This document shows positions 5,751-7,467 of a stretch of DNA of 7,467 bases, one piece after another (within the stretch, counting starts at the first letter, position 1; each line of letters opens with the position of its first letter). The translations under genes were made by a program, and so were the position numbers. The notes under the pieces are model-generated. The model saw nothing but the letters and a program-made list of their open reading frames with translations, did not search any database and had not been told where the DNA came from. This stretch comes from an uncultured Alphaproteobacteria bacterium. GTDB taxonomy: Bacteria; Pseudomonadota; Alphaproteobacteria; Micavibrionales; Micavibrionaceae. Where the stretch lies: NCBI GenBank assembly GCA_937124505.1, contig CAKZKV010000186.1, forward strand, positions 1 through 7,467. The letters run 5' to 3'.

Positions 5751-6806
5751 TTAACCTGCCAGGCGAACAGAGCCTGTCTGGGGGCTTATTTCAATGTGGA
5801 CATCTGGTATTGTTTTCAGCAGTGCCTTGATATCTTCCAGAAATTGTTCGCCCAGTGCTGTAATGCAGGGAATGTTTTGTTCGCGTGCGATGGTACAGGC
5901 ATGAGACAGCGTGCCGCCGTTGCAATACAAAACCCCGTCCGCTTCGGAAAATAGACGAATGGTATCGGGCCTAGCATACTGAAAGACAAGGATGAGGGGA
6001 CGCTCTTCCTTCTTAAGTAAAGGAAGAGCATTTAAGGAATTTATTATCATGAGTTTACCGCTAACAGGTGCGCCGCAAATGCCTGTGCCTTTCCAGCAAT
6101 CAGAAGACGTTTTTATCAATTTCGGAGGGTTTGGTTTGTTTTCCGGGCTGTTCCAGAAATAAGGAGGTCTGTTTGTGTTACTTTTTTGGGGTGAGGAGGT
6201 TTCTTTCATTGGGAAAAGCGTTTCCCACGCGGGACTTAAGGCCGTCCGGCATTTTTGAATCTCTGCAATGTGCCGAATAGTTTCCTGTTGGCGTTTGGGA
6301 AGTCTTTCCGGGTGTTGCAGAGCGCTTGCTAGGTTGTCATCGTCAGAAATATTCAATCTTTGTTGCAATCCCAAAAGGCATAGTCCCAAGGCGAGGCTCT
6401 GGACGAGTTGATCGTTCGGTTCGTCGGGAAGGGGAGCGTTCCGTATTTGGGCAAGGTAAGAGGAGATGGCCCAGTGTATTTTCAGCAGGCGCCAGAATTT
6501 AAAAACCCCATATGTTTGAGACATGCTGAACGTGTTGTCCGGGGCACGTACAAGCTGGATTGTTCCGCCACTGAGCAGGGCACTCATATATGTCCAGTTC
6601 ATGTAGGGGTAATGATCGAACCATTGTATCAGGCCCGCCGGGGGCGCGGCAGTTTTGACACCGAGTCTCTCTAAAGCAAGAGACCAAGGGGAGTGCGGGT
6701 TGGCAGGATCAAAAATCTCCGCCAGCTTGTTCTGTTGGTGCTTTTCAAGAGTTGTAGGCAGGGATGTATCTTCTGCAAAACGTAACCACAAAATATCTTC
6801 ATCCAT
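5751..6806 (-). CDS. Protein with C-terminal PEP-utilising-enzyme mobile (phosphohistidine) domain
   Basis: The product is 351 residues. The last about 110 (238-351) form the swivelling phosphohistidine domain of PEP synthase, PPDK and rifampin phosphotransferase: GTGICGAPVSGK, LILVFQYARPD, then GGTLSHACTIAREQNIPC with the predicted phosphorylated His302. Leu, not Thr, stands two before the His, unlike PPDK (GGMTSHA) and more like PEP-synthase/RPH-type proteins. The N-terminal two thirds (MDEDILWLRFAEDTSLPTTLEK, then Trp- and Leu-rich helical stretches) has no ATP-grasp or PEP-binding barrel that I can see, so this protein probably cannot run the full reaction alone. A low-complexity Pro/Asn/Ser/Lys linker (about 203-233) joins the parts. 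The ATG at 6806 has a strong ribosome-binding site 7 bases upstream; a TTG two codons earlier does not. It is likely co-transcribed with the propeller gene 17 bases upstream. Confidence 0.8.
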   Translation of the reverse strand: MDEDILWLRFAEDTSLPTTLEKHQQNKLAEIFDPANPHSPWSLALERLGVKTAAPPAGLIQWFDHYPYMNWTYMSALLSGGTIQLVRAPDNTFSMSQTYGVFKFWRLLKIHWAISSYLAQIRNAPLPDEPNDQLVQSLALGLCLLGLQQRLNISDDDNLASALQHPERLPKRQQETIRHIAEIQKCRTALSPAWETLFPMKETSSPQKSNTNRPPYFWNSPENKPNPPKLIKTSSDCWKGTGICGAPVSGKLMIINSLNALPLLKKEERPLILVFQYARPDTIRLFSEADGVLYCNGGTLSHACTIAREQNIPCITALGEQFLEDIKALLKTIPDVHIEISPQTGSVRLAG

Positions 6807-6813
6807 AAGCAAT

Positions 6814-6820
6814 CCTCTCC
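6814..6820 (-). promoter_or_regulatory. Ribosome-binding site of the PEP-domain gene (decides the start)
   Basis: On the minus strand GGAGAGG ends 7 bases before the ATG at 6806, an ideal distance. It sits within the 17-base gap after the propeller gene stop and rules out the TTG at 6812, which it nearly abuts. Confidence 0.75.
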
Positions 6821-6823
6821 CCT

Positions 6824-7467
6824 TTATCTGCCAATACGATAAGCATATATGTCATAAGGTGTTGTGATATAGAGCATTCCGTTTTTATAGATGGGAGCGA
6901 CATAGCTGCCACATTTAAAATCCAGAGTTTTGATCGTTTCCCCCGTTTGCGCCTCCAGAATGTGTACATGCCCCGTTTGTGCTTCATGGGCGATCAAGAA
7001 CGCTTTTTCCCCTTCTTCATAGAGTGCCAGATTGGATTTGTATTCATTGCCGTACTTTTTAATCCAGAGGACGTCTCCATTTTTGGTATTTAGCGCCCAT
7101 ATCTGGCCGTTTTTCAGCGCGTAATAAATGGTTTTTCTGTCTTTGGAAAGCTGTCCGTCCGGCATCGGCATGGTGGAAAGTTTTGTTTTCCATTTGATTT
7201 TATTGGGTTTGTCCAGATCAATGCCGTAAACCCAGCCGTTATCTGTGGCTTTGTTCAAGCCGATCTGGCCATAGGCGGTGGCGATCAATAACTGGTCATC
7301 TCCTAAATCCTGTGTATCACTGATGGGATTTCCTTCCAGAGGGATAGACCACAGAATCTTGCCGTTCTCCGGGGAGAGTTCAAAAAAGGCAGAGCCGTCT
7401 TCGTCTTCTTTCAATTTTGCCGCAGTAAACAGGCGTCTGTTTTTATATAGGGGGGCGGAATCAATAT
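6824..7467 (-). CDS. PQQ-type beta-propeller repeat protein, 5' truncated
   Basis: The frame is open at the right edge, so only the last 213 residues are visible. They hold repeated blades of the PQQ-dehydrogenase/quinoprotein type: ENGKILW, KPNKIKW and KNGDVLW at visible residues 33-39, 86-92 and 128-134, a diverged QTGETIKTLDF (173-183), and a paired APLYKNRRL (4-12) and APIYKNGML (190-198) at the two ends. This suits a closed propeller with blades of about 40-50 residues. Such proteins are often periplasmic scaffolds (as BamB) or enzymes binding PQQ; no cofactor residues can be identified here, and any signal peptide is outside the window. The gene is upstream of, and probably in one operon with, the PEP-domain gene. 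Confidence 0.85.
   Translation of the reverse strand, partial: IDSAPLYKNRRLFTAAKLKEDEDGSAFFELSPENGKILWSIPLEGNPISDTQDLGDDQLLIATAYGQIGLNKATDNGWVYGIDLDKPNKIKWKTKLSTMPMPDGQLSKDRKTIYYALKNGQIWALNTKNGDVLWIKKYGNEYKSNLALYEEGEKAFLIAHEAQTGHVHILEAQTGETIKTLDFKCGSYVAPIYKNGMLYITTPYDIYAYRIGR

Noticed and set aside
5759..5776. Short GC-rich hairpin CAGGC/GCCTG near the end of the PEP-domain gene as a terminator
   Set aside because: The stem is only 5 bp, lies within the coding region, and has no T run after it on the minus strand.

Overview
The window looks like chromosomal DNA from an alphaproteobacterium of roughly 50% GC (judged by eye). Three features point there: an NDUFS4-type accessory subunit of respiratory complex I, a sigma factor paired with an NrsF/DUF1109-type membrane anti-sigma factor, and the general gene make-up. 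I cannot name the genus. No insertion sequence, phage gene, CRISPR array or integration scar is visible.

Layout. (1) 1-1265, plus strand: the C-terminal end of an MsbA-like ABC exporter, whose stop codon overlaps the start of a membrane-anchored alpha/beta hydrolase. (2) 1339-3676, plus strand: a compact cluster of a stand-alone CBS-pair protein, an ArsB/NhaD-type ion transporter and a DUF192 lipoprotein. (3) 3680-4040: tRNA-Pro(UGG), a hairpin that reads as a minus-strand terminator, a possible small His-rich minus-strand gene, and an AT-rich divergent promoter region. (4) 4041-5595, plus strand: the ECF sigma factor, its six-helix anti-sigma factor and the NDUFS4-like subunit. (5) 5646-5722: tRNA-Arg(UCU). 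(6) 5751-7467, minus strand: a two-gene unit made of a PQQ-type beta-propeller protein (cut by the right edge) followed by a protein that ends in a PEP-utilising-enzyme phosphohistidine domain.

How the genes fit together. The CBS protein probably senses nucleotides and may regulate the transporter encoded 26 bases downstream. The sigma/anti-sigma pair resembles Caulobacter SigF-NrsF, a heavy-metal and redox stress system; its anti-sigma factor keeps two cysteines 50 residues apart. The divergent His-rich ORF may belong to this regulatory locus, but that is inference. The propeller and the PEP-domain protein are likely co-transcribed; I cannot assign their shared job. The least understood parts are this minus-strand pair and the small ORF with its apparent terminator on the far side of tRNA-Pro.
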